This document shows positions 1 to 7,939 of a stretch of DNA of 64,000 nucleotides, piece after piece. The DNA is taken from positions 3,177,001 through 3,241,000 of the forward strand of contig NC_015259.1 of assembly GCF_000192745.1 (NCBI RefSeq). Reading direction: 5' to 3'. The first letter of the stretch is position 1, and every line of letters begins with the position of its first letter. The position numbers were made by a program, and so were the translations under genes. The notes under the pieces were generated by a model that saw only the letters and a program-made list of their open reading frames with translations, ran no database searches and was not told where the DNA came from. The DNA is from Polymorphum gilvum SL003B-26A1 (lineage in GTDB: Bacteria; Pseudomonadota; Alphaproteobacteria; Rhizobiales; Stappiaceae).

Positions 1-244
1 GCCCGATCGCCCAGGCAAGGCCGAGCGTCAGCGGCAGCGAGGTCGGCCCGACTAGAGCGAGATAGAGCGGCAGCAGGATCAGCGCCGCAGTACCCGCGAC
101 CAGGGTCGCAATGAGGAACGCCCTGTGCCGGGGAGCTCTCAGGTCGTCATCGACGACGGAGGGGTGTATCAGGGCGTCGACGAAACGGGACACCGCCTGA
201 CCCAGAACCGGCAAATGGGCAGATACGCTACGCAACACACTCAA
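1..244 (-). CDS. N-terminal fragment of a membrane-bound sensor kinase, probably DivJ-like (runs off the window)
   Basis: The minus strand has an open frame entering from the window edge. It encodes about 80 residues: a charged, amphipathic N-terminus, then RAPRHRAFL, then hydrophobic stretches (LIATLVAGTAALILLPLYLA and LPLTLGLAWAIG) that look like the first two membrane spans. In Rhizobiales a DivJ/PleC-type histidine kinase with this kind of N-terminus lies next to mucR, and mucR is present here at 3.6-4.0 kb; the kinase name rests on that context and the N-terminal look, because the catalytic part is outside the window. An in-frame TAA lies about 20 codons upstream and there is no ATG, so the start is TTG (244) or GTG (238). 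The gene reads away from the DUF5330 gene. Confidence 0.5.
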   Translation of the reverse strand, partial: MSVLRSVSAHLPVLGQAVSRFVDALIHPSVVDDDLRAPRHRAFLIATLVAGTAALILLPLYLALVGPTSLPLTLGLAWAIG

Positions 245-569
245 ACGGGACCCCCGACGGGCCTCCGTCTCCAGATTCTTGACTGGAGCGATTTTCGCGC
301 GGACCGCTTAAGGAACGCTAAAGGCAAGCGGGAGGGCGTCGATCGTTGCTCGGGGAAAATCCTCGCCGAATCCGGCACTTCGTTCGGTCTCGATAAAACT
401 TTAGACGAATTCGTCGCGCCTTTTAGTCAAATGCGCCGTGTATTTGATGAAAATCCGACGGCCCGCTGCAACCGGGCTTTCGGATGTCGATGCTAGGGTG
501 TCTCAACAACAAAAGCGTCCGCGCCTGGCACGGTAACCGGATGCAGGATCGACTTCGAAGGGTAGCGCG
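245..569. other. Intergenic region between divergent sensor kinase and DUF5330 genes
   Basis: No convincing gene. The stretch around 390-500 is less GC-rich than the flanks and probably holds promoters for the two divergent genes. An open frame on the plus strand (125-496) overlaps the kinase fragment and has no family resemblance or ribosome binding site, so I do not call it. Confidence 0.5.
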
Positions 570-1019
570 ATGTTTTTTCTTCTGAGGACAGCCTTCTGGC
601 TAACCTTGGTGCTGATGCTGATCCCGTTCGGTTCGGACGAGACCAGCACGGCGGAGATCAAGGTCGACCCGATCGAGGCCTTCATGGCGGCCCAGGCGAC
701 AGTGAGCGACATCTCCACGTTCTGCACCCGCAATCCGCAGGCCTGCGAGACCGGGGGACAGGCGCTTGCAGCCATCGGGTCGCGTGCCCGCGACGGCGCG
801 AAGATCGTCTACGAGTTCCTGGACACGTCGCTTGAGTCCGGATCCGGCGAGACACAGCAGGCCGCCGCGGGCGATATGCCCCTCCCGCTCGCGGGCGGCA
901 CGCTCACCCCGGATGACATGCAGCCTGCGTGGCAGGCCGTCAGCGAAAAGGTCTCCGCTCCGGAGACACCATTTGGGCCGGTGCCACGGCCCAATCCGCG
1001 ATCAGGCCAGCGAGCCTGA
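570..1019 (+). CDS. DUF5330 domain-containing protein, membrane-anchored
   Basis: A 149-residue protein with an N-terminal signal/anchor (about residues 1-22, FLLRTAFWLTLVLMLIPF) and a following segment with the DUF5330 hallmarks: DPIEAFMAAQATVSDISTFC, then NPQACETG and a C-terminal FLD-type stretch. Two cysteines (in STFC and QACETG) could form a disulfide outside the membrane. The tail (residues 95-149) is Pro/Ala/Arg-rich and probably disordered. A weak purine-rich site (GAAGGG) precedes the ATG. Function of the family is unknown; it is restricted largely to Rhizobiales and often lies beside sufE and the divJ/mucR region, as here. A strong terminator follows at 1159. Confidence 0.75.
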   Translation: MFFLLRTAFWLTLVLMLIPFGSDETSTAEIKVDPIEAFMAAQATVSDISTFCTRNPQACETGGQALAAIGSRARDGAKIVYEFLDTSLESGSGETQQAAAGDMPLPLAGGTLTPDDMQPAWQAVSEKVSAPETPFGPVPRPNPRSGQRA

Positions 1020-1158
1020 CCGCGGCAATGCCGCCGATCGAAGGCCTCCACTCCCTTCGCAAGGCGGCGGTTTGCGCCCCGCATGACCCGACCGGCTTCT
1101 TGTCCTGACCCGAAGCCGGCCCGGAGAGACGGACAAACACCTTGGCGGGATCTCCCGC

Positions 1159-1205
1159 AACGCCGCAAGCGGGATCTACCCTGTCCGCTTGCGGCGTTTC
1201 TTTTT
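1159..1205 (+). terminator. Rho-independent terminator after the DUF5330 gene
   Basis: A perfect 14-bp stem (AACGCCGCAAGCGG, 1159-1172, pairing with 1185-1198), a 12-nt loop, then TCTTTTT on the plus strand. It separates DUF5330 transcription from sufE. Confidence 0.85.
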
Positions 1206-1332
1206 CCACGCCTCCGAAACCGGGGCGCTCGGTGTCACCGGGCGGTTGCGCCGCCCGCCCTGCCAGCTATATGAAGGGCGAAGACTACCCTGCCCTCACA
1301 GGCCAGCGCGCCCAGCGAGCCCAAACGAACCG

Positions 1333-1764
1333 ATGACGACCCCTCTCGACGACATCCTGGAAAACTTCGAATTCCTCGATGACTGGGAAGACCGCTACAA
1401 GTATGTCATCGACCTCGGTAAGGAACTGCCGCCGTTTCCGGAAGCGGAACGCAGCGAAGAGAACCGGGTGCGCGGCTGCGTGTCACAGGTCTGGCTGGTC
1501 AAGGACGTCGGCCGCAACGACGCCGGCGAGCCGGTCATCCGCTACCGTGGCGACAGCGACGCGCTGATCGTGCAGGGTCTGGTCGCCATCGTTCTGGCGC
1601 TGTTTTCTGGCAAGACGGCCCGCGAGATCCTGGCCACCGACGTTGATGCGGTATTCGAGCGCATCGGCCTGAAGGACCACCTCACGCCACAGCGCTCGAA
1701 CGGACTCAAGTCGATGGTCAACCGCATCCGCGACGACGCCCGGATCGCACTCGAGGCCGCCTGA
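1333..1764 (+). CDS. sufE: Cysteine desulfuration protein SufE
   Basis: SufE accepts persulfide sulfur from the cysteine desulfurase SufS and passes it to the SufBCD scaffold in Fe-S cluster assembly. The 143-residue length is normal for the family. The conserved acceptor cysteine is Cys49 in ENRVRGCVSQVWLV, and the flanking motifs LGKELPPFP and QGLVAIVLALFSGKT are typical. The frame is open further upstream, but the family starts at MTTPLDDI, so ATG 1333 is chosen. No sufS is in the window; in Rhizobiales an orphan sufE near mucR is common. Confidence 0.93.
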   Translation: MTTPLDDILENFEFLDDWEDRYKYVIDLGKELPPFPEAERSEENRVRGCVSQVWLVKDVGRNDAGEPVIRYRGDSDALIVQGLVAIVLALFSGKTAREILATDVDAVFERIGLKDHLTPQRSNGLKSMVNRIRDDARIALEAA

Positions 1765-1785
1765 CGGAACTCATCGCAAGGGGGA

Positions 1786-2601
1786 TCAATCGCGCCGGCG
1801 ACGCGGCCGTATCCTCGCACGGCCACGCGCCGTGCTGGCATAGCCGTAATGGTCGGCCAGGCGTCCCAGGGCGAGGCCAAGCACCACCTTGGCCGACCGC
1901 GCCGGCCAGCCTCTTTCCCGTTCCACGGTCTCCAGCCCCTTGAGCAGGCAGCAGACGTCGACCAGAACGCCCGAGAGGCCCGGTCCTGCGGCGTCGAGCG
2001 CGGCGCGGACGCGGTCGCGCGCCGCCAGCACGTGGTCCGGGAGGTCCCCCGCCGCGCCGCCGCCTGCTCGGCAATGGCGTCCCGGCCCCACCTCCGTACG
2101 CCAGCCGCCGGCTAGCGCCGGCATCAAGCCGGCGAAGGTATAGTCGGCACGCAGGCGTTCGCCGGCCTCGACGGCAGCCGGATCGATCAGCGGCGCACCG
2201 CTGCGGTCGCGCCGCCGTGCCAGCCAGGCGAGCGGGCTTTCCGCGAGATTGACCAGGGCATGCACCCGCCCAGGCCCGACCGGGTCGGGCACCAGTTCGA
2301 CCGCCTGCGCCTGCTGCTGGGCACGCAGGTCTTCCCTCCCTGACAACAGGCGACGCAGGTGGGTGCGTCCGTCGTCGGTCAACAGCACCGTACCACCTGG
2401 CTCGCCGGCGACCAGGCCGGCAGCGCGCAGACGTTCCAGCAATCCAGCCGGCAGATCCAGCGCAGGTGCATCGGCCGACGCGGCAGGATCGCGCAGGCAG
2501 GGTGCCCGCCCGCCTGCCTCCCACAACAACGGCCCCGTCGCCAGCCGCTTCAACACGCGCCGATGCAGGCGGGCCTCGGCTCCGACCGCCGGTCCGTTCA
2601 T
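1786..2601 (-). CDS. DUF6456 domain-containing protein
   Basis: A 271-residue protein. The C-terminal half (about residues 130-260) matches the DUF6456 pattern: ESPLAWLARR, a GERLRADYTFAGLMP stretch, then LSGVLVDVCCLLKGLETVERERGWPARSAKVVL-type helices ending in LADHYGY. The N-terminal part looks like a small winged-helix module (LERLRAAGLV, VLLTDDGRTHLRRLL). Its ATG overlaps the stop of the DnaA-C-domain gene by 4 bp (ATGA at 2598-2601), so the two are translationally coupled. No biochemical role is established for DUF6456; the likely DNA-binding fold and the coupling suggest a regulator or partner of the upstream protein (inference). Confidence 0.75.
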   Translation of the reverse strand: MNGPAVGAEARLHRRVLKRLATGPLLWEAGGRAPCLRDPAASADAPALDLPAGLLERLRAAGLVAGEPGGTVLLTDDGRTHLRRLLSGREDLRAQQQAQAVELVPDPVGPGRVHALVNLAESPLAWLARRRDRSGAPLIDPAAVEAGERLRADYTFAGLMPALAGGWRTEVGPGRHCRAGGGAAGDLPDHVLAARDRVRAALDAAGPGLSGVLVDVCCLLKGLETVERERGWPARSAKVVLGLALGRLADHYGYASTARGRARIRPRRRRD

Positions 2602-3014
2602 CGTTTGTCTCCGCAGGTGGGGTTGAAGCGCAATCGGCATGCGCCCATCACGATCTGCTCGACTTCGGTCAGGAACGTGTCGCAGTAAGGATCGTCCCGC
2701 CGGTCCTCCCATTTGCGGCAGGCGTGGGCGACGGTCGAACGATCGCGCCGATAGCGGCGGCCGACCTCGCAGAGCGACAGGCCCAGCATGACATGCGCCA
2801 GATACATCACCATCTGGCGCGCCTCGGCCGACCGCGCCCTGCCGCGCGTGGAGTGGTGGATCTCGTCCGGACTGATGCCGAGGCCTTCGGCAATCAGGCC
2901 TTCGGTCATCACCAATCGGGCACGGACAAGGTGGTCTCCGCAGGAGGCCGGGTGGCGGCGCGACCGCAGGATTCCGGCAGGCTGACTTCTATCCCCTCCT
3001 TCGAAACGCTCCAT
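2598..3014 (-). CDS. Short DnaA C-terminal (domain IV)-like DNA-binding protein
   Basis: A 138-residue protein lacking the AAA+ ATPase part of DnaA but carrying the DnaA domain IV pattern: ARQMVMYLAHVMLGLSLCEVGRR, then YRRDRSTVAHACRKWEDRRDD, which corresponds to the DnaA-box-binding helix with its DRSTV/H signature. Upstream is GLGISPDEIHHSTRGRARSAE, also DnaA-like. GGGAG lies about 8 nt before the ATG at 3014, supporting that start. It is first in a two-gene operon with the DUF6456 gene. Family members are annotated simply as helix-turn-helix proteins; binding to DnaA boxes is an inference from the motif. Confidence 0.8.
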   Translation of the reverse strand: MERFEGGDRSQPAGILRSRRHPASCGDHLVRARLVMTEGLIAEGLGISPDEIHHSTRGRARSAEARQMVMYLAHVMLGLSLCEVGRRYRRDRSTVAHACRKWEDRRDDPYCDTFLTEVEQIVMGACRLRFNPTCGDKR

Positions 3015-3193
3015 GACAGATCTCCCGTGGCAGAAGCGACTTGTAGGCTTATTTTCCTACATATTATTACCTCAATTTTTAGTGGTGGATATCTTTCCTA
3101 ACTACCCCTGAGGGGCTTTTTGAAAACATGGGAAATCCCCGCCGCCGCGTGCCGTGGCAATGTGGATATCCGTAACGAAAGATGGGGCACCGG

Positions 3194-3493
3194 ATGGCAG
3201 AGACGGGAGATGGACGGGCCGGCATGGGCGAAGATGCGCGCTTCCTGGCGCGCCTGTTCGCGGACCTGGGCGCAGCCGTCGACCCGCCTGCCGGCGGGCC
3301 CAGCCACCGGGCGGTGCTGCGTCGCCTGGTCCGGGCGGCACGAGGGGAACGGACACGCTGCCGCGCGGGTCACTGGACCGGCGATCTCAACCGCCTCGAC
3401 GGCCTCCACGGCGAACTCGCCCGCCAATGGGCGCGCTATCGCGCCGGGCGGACGAAACCGCGGGAGCCGTTCCCGCACGGAAGGCCACCATGA
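3194..3493 (+). CDS. Small hypothetical protein, orphan
   Basis: A 99-residue frame with strongly GC-biased third codon positions, as in neighbouring real genes (runs such as GCG CGC TTC CTG GCG CGC CTG TTC). Residues around 12-75 read as two amphipathic helices (DARFLARLFADLGAAV, HRAVLRRLVRAARG), followed by an Arg-rich tail. An upstream ATG at 3182 is possible; GGGG 7 nt before 3194 favours the latter. I recognise no family. It lies divergently from the DnaA-C-domain gene and ends inside the 15-bp tandem repeat. Confidence 0.45.
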   Translation: MAETGDGRAGMGEDARFLARLFADLGAAVDPPAGGPSHRAVLRRLVRAARGERTRCRAGHWTGDLNRLDGLHGELARQWARYRAGRTKPREPFPHGRPP

Positions 3494-3531
3494 GAAAGGC
3501 CATCATGAGAAAGGCCATCATGAGAAAGGCC
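3481..3531 (+). repeat. 15-bp tandem repeat (three copies plus a 6-bp partial)
   Basis: The unit ATCATGAGAAAGGCC occurs at 3502-3516 and 3517-3531, with a one-base variant (ACC for ATC) at 3487-3501 and a partial AAGGCC at 3481. The first copy supplies the stop codon of the small ORF ending at 3493. The array abuts the mucR terminator. Confidence 0.9.
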
Positions 3532-3555
3532 GCCCCGGAGATCCTCCGGGACGGC
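3522..3555 (-). terminator. Probable terminator of mucR
   Basis: Read on the minus strand, a 12-bp stem with one mismatch (3544-3555 against 3529-3540, loop GAT) is followed by CTTTCTC. It lies 30 bp past the mucR stop. The T-tract is short, so strength is uncertain. Confidence 0.55.
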
Positions 3556-3584
3556 CTCAAGTCGACGCGACGACGCGCTGATGC

Positions 3585-4001
3585 TTACTTGGAACGCTTG
3601 CGCTGCTGACCGAGGCCCATCTTCTTGGCCAGTTCGGACCGGGCGGCGGCATAGTTCGGCGCGACCATCGGATAATCGGCGGGCAGGTCCCACTTCTCGC
3701 GGTACTCTTCCGGCGTCATGTCGTAGTGCGTGCGCAGGTGCCGCTTCAGCGACTTGAACTTCTTGCCGTCCTCCAGGCAGATGATGTAGTCGGGCATGAC
3801 CGACTTCTTGACCGGGACCGCCGGCTTCAGAGGCTCCGGCTCCGGCTCCGCCTGGGCACCGGACGTCCGCTGCAGGGCGGTATAGACATCATTGATCAGA
3901 GCCGGGAGGTCCGTCGAGGCAACCGTGTTGTTGCTCACGTAGGCAGAAACGATTTCGGCCGTAAGATCAATAAGGTTCGTGTCTACCGGATTGTCAGTCA
4001 T
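3585..4001 (-). CDS. mucR: MucR/Ros family zinc-finger transcriptional regulator
   Basis: MucR is a small H-NS-like regulator that binds AT-rich DNA and represses many genes (exopolysaccharide, motility, virulence or symbiosis) in Rhizobiales. The 138-residue protein has an oligomerisation N-terminus (about 1-45), a Glu/Pro linker (50-60) and the zinc finger [19 protein letters not shown], with ligands Cys75, Asp78, His88 and His92, followed by [10 protein letters not shown]. The Cys-x2-Asp variant instead of Cys-x2-Cys is normal for MucR as opposed to Ros. A 380-bp AT-richer intergenic region lies upstream, consistent with the autoregulation known for the family. Confidence 0.92.
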   Translation of the reverse strand: MTDNPVDTNLIDLTAEIVSAYVSNNTVASTDLPALINDVYTALQRTSGAQAEPEPEPLKPAVPVKKSVMPDYIICLEDGKKFKSLKRHLRTHYDMTPEEYREKWDLPADYPMVAPNYAAARSELAKKMGLGQQRKRSK

Positions 4002-4145
4002 ATCTCACCCGTTCCAGATATCTTGCTCGGATTCATCATGCTTGCGCGATGCGAGGATCTTGGTGAGCCGCTCAAGAGCAATAACGCCTTACTTTCAGCT
4101 CACACAGATAAAAATTGATTCTTCTGCATAGGCAACGTTGTCGTC

Positions 4146-4174
4146 CTTATATCGACGGATCGGGCAGTCGACAA
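4146..4174 (-). promoter_or_regulatory. Candidate mucR promoter inside an AT-rich intergenic region (4002-4379)
   Basis: On the minus strand TTGTCG (4174-4169) and TATAAG (4151-4146) are separated by 17 nt, which would give a leader of about 138 nt. The whole interval 4070-4260 is markedly AT-richer than the surroundings and contains T-rich tracts suitable for MucR autorepression. No gene is convincing in 4002-4379. Confidence 0.4.
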
Positions 4175-4379
4175 GCCCCAGTCAATAAGAAAAACAGTAA
4201 AACATCTCCATAAGACACATTTTATTGGACGTGTCCTTTCGAATTTTGTCGATTCTGTGATCAATCGGCCCAGTATTGGCATGATCGTGGTCCCGGCCAT
4301 GCGCCATCGGGAACATAGCCCGTCGCACGGCGACGGTGCCGCCGCGTGGATCGGGACCGTCGCCGCCCTTGCGGGAAAC

Positions 4380-4736
4380 TTACTTGGCCTCTGCGTCCCT
4401 GCGGATCTTGGAGTCGGCGAGCGCGTCGATCCGGGTGGCGGCGCACGGCCGATAGCCGACCTTGTAGGACGCCGTCGCGAGCAGGTGCGCGGAAACCGGG
4501 GCGGTCAGCACGAAAAAGATGACACCCGCCACGGCGCGCGTAATGACGCCGAGGTCGCCGGCATGCAGCGCCAGCGCCAGCAGCATCAGACCGGAACCGA
4601 GGGTGCCCGCCTTGGAAGCGGCATGCATGCGCATGTAGACGTCCTGCAGGCGCAGGATGCCGATGGAGGCGACCAGCGCAAAGGCGGCGCCCACGACCAG
4701 TCCGCAGCCGACCAGGATATCGATCAGGGCGTTCAT
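4380..4736 (-). CDS. mrpG: Mrp Na+/H+ antiporter subunit G
   Basis: A small membrane subunit (118 residues) of the Mrp/Mnh/Pha multisubunit cation/proton antiporter. It has three membrane spans (about 5-27, 33-53, 60-85) and the family landmarks [25 protein letters not shown] and [21 protein letters not shown]. Last gene of the operon; its ATG overlaps the mrpF stop (ATGA, 4733-4736). Confidence 0.9.
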   Translation of the reverse strand: MNALIDILVGCGLVVGAAFALVASIGILRLQDVYMRMHAASKAGTLGSGLMLLALALHAGDLGVITRAVAGVIFFVLTAPVSAHLLATASYKVGYRPCAATRIDALADSKIRRDAEAK

Positions 4737-5089
4737 CGGTCGGTCTCCTTGCGGGCTATGCTGTCCTTCACCTCGGCCAGGATCGTCTCGTCGCCCGCAG
4801 TGCCGCGGTTGAGCACGAAGCGAGCGAAGGCGACAGTGGCCAGGAAGCCGACCAGGCCGAGTGTGATGGCGATGTCGATGTAGAGATAATAGTCCGTCAG
4901 AACGCCGATCGCCGCGATGAAGCCGATCCCGGTCGCGACCAGCATGTCCAGCGCGACAACCCGGTCAGGCAGGGTCGGGCCGCGCACCGTGCGGATCACG
5001 ATCAGCACGAAGGACAGGCAGAGCAGTGCCAGAGATACCTGCACGCAAATGGCCAGAAAACCGTCGGCGAACTGGTCGAGCGGGCTCAT
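4733..5089 (-). CDS. mrpF: Mrp Na+/H+ antiporter subunit F
   Basis: A 118-residue MrpF subunit with three membrane spans and the signature [18 protein letters not shown] followed by GFIAAIGVL and [14 protein letters not shown]. The open frame extends upstream, but ATG 5089 fits the family and overlaps the mrpE stop by 4 bp (ATGA). The tail ([10 protein letters not shown] onward) is charged and probably cytoplasmic. Confidence 0.9.
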   Translation of the reverse strand: MSPLDQFADGFLAICVQVSLALLCLSFVLIVIRTVRGPTLPDRVVALDMLVATGIGFIAAIGVLTDYYLYIDIAITLGLVGFLATVAFARFVLNRGTAGDETILAEVKDSIARKETDR

Positions 5090-5562
5090 CGAAAAGCCTC
5101 CAGGATCTTGCGTTCGAAGCCGTTCTTGATGTCGGCAATAGTGCCCTCGGGATCGGGCACGTCGATGCAATGGACATAGAGCGTCTTGCGGTCGTCGGAA
5201 ACGTCGACCGACAGCGTGCCGGGAGTCAGCGTGATCAGATTGGCCAGCAGCGTGATCTCGAAATCCCGGTCGACGGTCAGCGGATAGGCAATGATACCCG
5301 GCTGCAGCACGATCTTCGGCCGCGTCACGATCCGAGCGACGCGCCAGGCCGACAGCACCAGTTCGTAGACGAACATCACCGCCAGGCTCACGACCTTTCC
5401 CGAGCGGGTGAAATAGCCGCCGGTGTTGATCTGTTCGCGGATCAGGTACAGCACAGCCGTGCTGAGCAGGAAACCGAACAGGAGGTTCACGGCGGAAAAG
5501 GAACCCGACACCGCCGCCCAGGCGAGCGCCATCAGGATGTTGACGAGGAACAGGCCGATCAT
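5086..5562 (-). CDS. mrpE: Mrp Na+/H+ antiporter subunit E
   Basis: A 158-residue MrpE subunit. It begins [17 protein letters not shown], with two N-terminal spans, a third near residues 55-75, and the conserved cytoplasmic part [19 protein letters not shown] and [12 protein letters not shown] 5562 overlaps the mrpD stop (ATGA), so upstream in-frame codons inside mrpD are not used. Confidence 0.9.
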   Translation of the reverse strand: MIGLFLVNILMALAWAAVSGSFSAVNLLFGFLLSTAVLYLIREQINTGGYFTRSGKVVSLAVMFVYELVLSAWRVARIVTRPKIVLQPGIIAYPLTVDRDFEITLLANLITLTPGTLSVDVSDDRKTLYVHCIDVPDPEGTIADIKNGFERKILEAFR

Positions 5563-7139
5563 AGGGCGCCTCCGAAGACGGACCGCAAATAGCCGGCGGG
5601 GTCGACGAGACCGCTTGCTCCGCGCGCCGACACCTCCAGCATCCATTCCGGCAGCAGGCCGAACAACACTACCAACGCGGTCAGGATGCCGATCGGCAGC
5701 CAAATGCCGGGAGAATTCAGTTCGGCCGCTAGCTTCGGGGCAGCGATGCTGGCGCCGTCAACGGTACCCTCTGGCCCACCGCGCCAGAAGGCGAATATCC
5801 AGACCCGCCCGACCGCGATCGAGGTCAGCAGCCCGCTGGCGAGGATCGTCACCGCGAGCCAGGTCCACCCCCCCGCGAGCGCCGCATCGACCAGCATCAG
5901 CTTGGGCCAGAAACCGGAGAACGGCGGCAGGCCGGCCACGGCAAGGCCGAGCACCAGGAACACGGCCGCGAAGGCCGGACTGACACCGTAGAGGCCACCG
6001 AGCCGGCGCAGGTCGAACGATCCGCCCATGGCGCCCATAACGCCGGCGGCCATGTAGAGCGCGGTCATGACGATGATCGAATGGACGGCATAGAAGATCG
6101 TGCCGGACAGGGCGAGGGTCGAGCCAATGGCGAGACCGGCGAGCATCGAACCGATGCCCGAGATCACCAGATAGCCGAACAGGCGGCGGACGTCCGACTG
6201 CGCCAGGGCGCCGAAGACGCCGGTCAACATGGTGGCAATAGCGACAAGCGCCACGAGGTCGGCCATCTCGACGCGGGCAGCAGGCATCAGCATCGCCAGC
6301 ACGCGCAGAAGCGCATAGACACCGACCTTGGTCAGCAGGCCGGCGAACACAGCCGACACCACGATTCGCGGCGTGTGGTAGGAAGACGGCAGCCAGAAGT
6401 TCACCGGGAAGGCCGCTGCCTTCATGGCAAAGGCGAGCAGGTAGAGCACGGCAATCGACAGCACCGTGCCACTCATCTCGATCTCGCGCACCTTGATCGC
6501 GATATCGGCCATGTTGAGCGTTCCGAACTTGCCATAGAGCAAGCCGGTCGCGATCAGGAACAGGTTGGTGGCGACCAGGTTGAGAATGCCGTATTTGACC
6601 GCGCCGTCGAGCTGGGACCGGTCGTTGCCCAGTACCAAGAGGCCGTAGGACGAGATCAACAGCACCTCGAACCAGACGTACAGGTTGAAGACGTCGCCCG
6701 TCAGAAAGGCGCCGCACACACCCGTCATCATCAGCAGCAGGAACGGATAGAACCCATAGCGGCGACGGCTGGTGTCGATCGTCGCGGCGCCGTAGATGCC
6801 GGCGCACAGGGCGACGATCGAGGCAATGACAGCCAGCGTGGCGCCGAGGGCGTCGACCGTGAAGGCGATGCCGAATGGCGGCAGCCAGCTGCCCATCACC
6901 ATGGTGACGACGCCCTTGTCGAGCACGTGCGCCAGCAGCGCGACGGTGCTGACGACAAGCAGGCTGAGGAAGACCAGGCCGATGCGTGGCTGTACCTGCG
7001 TGTTCTTGCGGGTGATCAGGCACAGGGAGCCGCCGACCATGGTGAGGATCGAAGGCGCAACGACCAGCCAGTCGGCGGCCGACATCGGCGCGGTCGCCAT
7101 CGCCTGGGAAAGGTCGACGGAAACGGAGGAACCGGCCAT
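5559..7139 (-). CDS. mrpD: Mrp Na+/H+ antiporter subunit D
   Basis: A 526-residue polytopic subunit homologous to respiratory complex I antiporter-like subunits (NuoL/M/N). About 14 membrane spans; the Proton_antipo_M core shows [29 protein letters not shown] with the conserved Glu, and [18 protein letters not shown] with the conserved Lys. It works with MrpA in cation/proton exchange. It starts 3 bp after the mrpC stop. Confidence 0.93.
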   Translation of the reverse strand: MAGSSVSVDLSQAMATAPMSAADWLVVAPSILTMVGGSLCLITRKNTQVQPRIGLVFLSLLVVSTVALLAHVLDKGVVTMVMGSWLPPFGIAFTVDALGATLAVIASIVALCAGIYGAATIDTSRRRYGFYPFLLLMMTGVCGAFLTGDVFNLYVWFEVLLISSYGLLVLGNDRSQLDGAVKYGILNLVATNLFLIATGLLYGKFGTLNMADIAIKVREIEMSGTVLSIAVLYLLAFAMKAAAFPVNFWLPSSYHTPRIVVSAVFAGLLTKVGVYALLRVLAMLMPAARVEMADLVALVAIATMLTGVFGALAQSDVRRLFGYLVISGIGSMLAGLAIGSTLALSGTIFYAVHSIIVMTALYMAAGVMGAMGGSFDLRRLGGLYGVSPAFAAVFLVLGLAVAGLPPFSGFWPKLMLVDAALAGGWTWLAVTILASGLLTSIAVGRVWIFAFWRGGPEGTVDGASIAAPKLAAELNSPGIWLPIGILTALVVLFGLLPEWMLEVSARGASGLVDPAGYLRSVFGGAL

Positions 7140-7142
7140 GGA

Positions 7143-7520
7143 TCAGTACCCTTGAGGTGGTCCGGCTTCGCCTTCCGGCTCGGCGACGCGCATCTCGTTG
7201 ACGTCGTCCGTGCCCAGTTCCTGGTAGGCGCGGAACGCCAGCACCAGGAGGAACGCGAAGAAGGAGAAGGAAATCACGATTGCGGTCAGCACCAGCGCCT
7301 GCGGCAGCGGATTCGCCGTCGTCGTCGCCGGAACGTAGAGATCGTTGGGGATCAGCGGCGGCACTTCGCGTGTCAGCCTGCCGCTGGTGAAGATCAGCAT
7401 GTTGACCGCGTTGCCGAGGATCGCGATGCCGAGCAACATGCGCACGAGCTGCCTGGACAGCATCAGGTAGACGGCCACGGCGAAGAACAGGCCGATGAGG
7501 ATCGAGAGGCCGGCTTCCAT
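7143..7520 (-). CDS. mrpC: Mrp Na+/H+ antiporter subunit C
   Basis: A 125-residue NuoK-like subunit with three spans. The pattern YLMLSRQLVRMLLGIAILGNAVNMLIF matches the NuoK/MrpC family, including the conserved residues of the second span. Start and upstream mrpB stop share one base (TGATG at 7518-7522). Confidence 0.92.
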   Translation of the reverse strand: MEAGLSILIGLFFAVAVYLMLSRQLVRMLLGIAILGNAVNMLIFTSGRLTREVPPLIPNDLYVPATTTANPLPQALVLTAIVISFSFFAFLLVLAFRAYQELGTDDVNEMRVAEPEGEAGPPQGY

Positions 7521-7939
7521 CAGTCGCTTTCCCTTTCCTCGAGCGCAAGGGCGATTGAGCCGATTGCCCCCACCACGACGAGATACACGCCGATGTCGAA
7601 CACCAGGGGAGTCGACAGGTCGACCTGAACGCCAAGCACATGCACCTCAAGCCACTGGCTGGTCATGAACGCCTGCCGCATCATCAGCGACGGTAGGCCG
7701 GCCAGCGTCGCAATCAGCAGGCCGAAGGCCGACAGGCTCATCGGATGCACCACGATTGCCCGGCGCACCGACGTGACGCCACAGGCGATGCCGTAGATCG
7801 CCAGCGCCGAGGCCGCGATAAGGCCGCCGATGAAGCCGCCGCCCGGTTCGTTGTGGCCGCGCAGAAGCACGAAGATCGAGAACAGCACCATCAGCGCGGC
7901 GAGATAGGGCGCGATGGTCCGGAAAATGATCGTCCTCAT
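7520..7939 (-). CDS. mrpB: Mrp Na+/H+ antiporter subunit B
   Basis: A 139-residue MnhB-type subunit: [35 protein letters not shown] is diagnostic, followed by two more spans and the conserved [26 protein letters not shown] region. In several rhizobia MrpA and MrpB are fused (PhaAB); here they are separate and joined by a TGATG overlap. Confidence 0.92.
   Translation of the reverse strand: MRTIIFRTIAPYLAALMVLFSIFVLLRGHNEPGGGFIGGLIAASALAIYGIACGVTSVRRAIVVHPMSLSAFGLLIATLAGLPSLMMRQAFMTSQWLEVHVLGVQVDLSTPLVFDIGVYLVVVGAIGSIALALEERESD

Noticed and set aside
125-496. Open frame of 123 codons on the plus strand
   Set aside because: It overlaps the hydrophobic kinase N-terminus on the other strand, has no ribosome binding site and no family-like pattern.
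4100-4300. 66-codon open frame in the mucR upstream region
   Set aside because: AT-rich regulatory DNA without ribosome binding site or conserved look; better explained as promoter region.
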